Positions 14,579 to 16,092 of a stretch of DNA of 16,092 nucleotides are shown here, piece by piece (the stretch's first letter is position 1; each line of letters opens with the position of its first letter). The translations under genes and the position numbers were made by a program. Source of the stretch: an uncultured Clostridium sp. (lineage in GTDB: Bacteria; Bacillota; Clostridia; TANB77; CAG-508); the NCBI GenBank assembly GCA_947057875.1, contig CAMSEX010000012.1:1-16092 (forward strand), written 5' to 3'. Under the pieces are notes generated by a model. That model worked only from the letters and a program-made list of their open reading frames with translations. It ran no database searches and had not been told where the DNA came from.

Positions 14579-16092
14579 GTGGTGGTTAAGATAAAAAAAG
14601 TAATAAGTAAGAAAAAGGTTAAAAAAAGCAAAGATAAAAAAATTGTTTCAGGAAAATTATTTTTGACAGCATTTGTGGCAACGATTTGTTTTTGTATTAT
14701 CACATTTAATTTAGGAAAATTAACCTTTGTGCATGGCAAAGAATATAGTGAACAGGCGTATAATCAGCAAATGAAAAATCAAATTATTAGTCCAAGGAGA
14801 GGGATTATTTATGATGTGAGTGGAAATGTTTTGGCAAAGAGTGTCCCAGTAGATACAGTTTCGCTAAATCCTGGAAAGGTTTGTTATTCTAATAAAAAAG
14901 TGGTAGAAAATGAAGTTTTAGCACAGGGATTGGCGCAAACTTTGGAACTAGATTATAACGAAATCTTACAGAAGATTACAACAAAATCTTCTGTTGCTGT
15001 GATTGCAAAAAAAGTGGAGAAAACCAAAATTGATGCTCTTAAAAAATGGATGAGCGAAAATAAAATTACGACAGGGATTAATATTGACGAAGATACGAAA
15101 AGATATTATCCATATCACAATGTGGCTTCTAATTTGATTGGAATTTGTGGAGATAGCAATAGTGGAATTGTAGGTTTAGAAGAATGCTGGAATAAGGTTT
15201 TGACAGGCACTGCTGGAAAAATTGTGACAATGCAGGATGTTAAGAAAAATGCTATTTCAGATGAGACAGAACAATATGTTCCAGTGGAAAATGGAAGCAA
15301 TATTTATTTGACAATTGACCTTACAGTTCAGCAGATTGCGGAGAAATATTTGAAACAAGCAGTTGAACAAAATTCCTGTACTGGTGGTGGAAATGTTATT
15401 ATTATGAATCCACAAAATGGGGAAATTTTGGCAATGGCGACATATCCAGATTACAATTTGAATTTGCCATATGAGATAGAGCCAACAGGGCAAGCAGAAA
15501 TTTGGAATACCCTTACAACAGAACAAAAAACGTCAGAGTATTATAAATTATGGATGAATAAATCTGTTTCAAAATTATATGAGCCAGGTTCTACATTTAA
15601 AATTATTACAGCAGCAGTTGCATTGGAGGAAGATTTAATTGAAACAGACCATGCATGTGATTTTATGTGCACAGGTTCAATTCAGGTAGAAGATTACAAT
15701 ATTGAGTGTTGGAGAGATGATCCACATGGCGCTCAAACTTTAAGAGAAGCACTTTGCAATTCTTGTAATCCTGCTTTTGTGCAGTTAGGGCAAAAAGTTG
15801 GTGCAAAAACGTTATATCAATATTATGACGCATTTGGCTTGTTTGATACGCTTGGAAATGATATTGCAAGAACTTATAAATCGGTTTTTCATAAGTTACA
15901 AAATGTAGGAAAAGTGGAGCTTGCAACGACTTCATTTGGGCAACGTTTTGAGATTTCTCCATTGCAACTTATAACAGCGGTATCTACAGTTGCAAATGAT
16001 GGAAAATTTGTGGAACCTAAAATTGTAAAGAAAATTGAAAACCCTGATACAGGTGTGATTGAAATGCAGGAAAATAAAGAAGTAAGGCAAGT
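14579..16092 (+). CDS. Class B penicillin-binding protein (SpoVD/FtsI type), 3' end beyond window
   Basis: D,D-transpeptidase that cross-links peptidoglycan at the septum or spore cortex. The visible 504 residues show a Lys-rich cytoplasmic tail (KKVISKKKVKKSKDKK), one membrane helix (about 27-47), the pedestal domain starting SPRRGIIYD (about 71-79), then the transpeptidase domain with nucleophile Ser338 in EPGSTFK (SxxK, Lys341) and SCN (395-397, SxN). KTG and any PASTA domains lie beyond the edge. No ATG is available: a stop at 14570-14572 leaves TTG 14576, GTG 14579 or GTG 14582, none with a good ribosome binding site upstream. I chose 14579 arbitrarily. Translation is probably coupled to the HD gene. 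SpoVD versus FtsI cannot be decided here. Confidence 0.9.
   Translation, partial: MVVKIKKVISKKKVKKSKDKKIVSGKLFLTAFVATICFCIITFNLGKLTFVHGKEYSEQAYNQQMKNQIISPRRGIIYDVSGNVLAKSVPVDTVSLNPGKVCYSNKKVVENEVLAQGLAQTLELDYNEILQKITTKSSVAVIAKKVEKTKIDALKKWMSENKITTGINIDEDTKRYYPYHNVASNLIGICGDSNSGIVGLEECWNKVLTGTAGKIVTMQDVKKNAISDETEQYVPVENGSNIYLTIDLTVQQIAEKYLKQAVEQNSCTGGGNVIIMNPQNGEILAMATYPDYNLNLPYEIEPTGQAEIWNTLTTEQKTSEYYKLWMNKSVSKLYEPGSTFKIITAAVALEEDLIETDHACDFMCTGSIQVEDYNIECWRDDPHGAQTLREALCNSCNPAFVQLGQKVGAKTLYQYYDAFGLFDTLGNDIARTYKSVFHKLQNVGKVELATTSFGQRFEISPLQLITAVSTVANDGKFVEPKIVKKIENPDTGVIEMQENKEVRQ

Noticed and set aside
1..16092. CRISPR array, insertion sequence, prophage or integrase attachment site
   Set aside because: No spaced direct-repeat series, transposase or integrase motif, or terminal inverted repeats seen; gene content and base composition look uniform core genome.

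Overview
The window is a low-G+C bacterial segment (roughly one third G+C by eye). AGGAGG-type ribosome binding sites, TTGACA/TATAAT-like promoters and U-tailed intrinsic terminators fit a Gram-positive Firmicute. The gene set (GdpP-type DHH phosphodiesterase, gatCAB, VanY- and VanZ-like proteins, a SpoVD/FtsI-type penicillin-binding protein) points to a Clostridia-like anaerobe; genus cannot be told from the sequence. The first 45 bases are Illumina sequencing adapter, not genome, so the window begins at the end of a short-read contig.

Layout. (1) 47-3636, plus strand: a sensor histidine kinase that has lost its 5' end, a translationally coupled membrane-anchored protein of unknown function, a CofE-like (F420-0:glutamate ligase family) protein, and a membrane-anchored VanY-type D,D-carboxypeptidase. 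(2) 3703-5833: the cyclic-di-AMP phosphodiesterase gdpP as its own unit, with a consensus promoter and a hairpin terminator. (3) 5840-6472, minus strand: a small two-helix membrane protein and ribosomal protein S20 (rpsT). (4) 6599-9955, plus strand: ileS followed 12 bases later by a VanZ-like membrane protein. (5) 9956-10307: a gene-free stretch with a strong promoter that runs straight into a terminator, then the gatC promoter. (6) 10308-13890: gatC-gatA-gatB, encoding the tRNA-dependent amidotransferase, followed at once by a small stand-alone PAS protein and a terminator. (7) 13960-16092: an HD-domain hydrolase and a class B penicillin-binding protein that runs off the window end and has no ATG start.

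Two themes recur. Translation and tRNA charging are represented by IleRS, GatCAB and S20. Cell-envelope upkeep is represented by VanY, GdpP, VanZ and the PBP, perhaps with the histidine kinase as sensor. Most of this is ordinary core genome. I see no mobile element, CRISPR array, tRNA or rRNA, and no clear novel multi-gene system. The items most worth a second look are the CofE-like gene in a cell-wall setting with a hairpin abutting its ribosome binding site, the promoter-terminator pair at 9966-10091 that may make a small RNA, the PAS protein attached to gatCAB, and the non-ATG PBP start.
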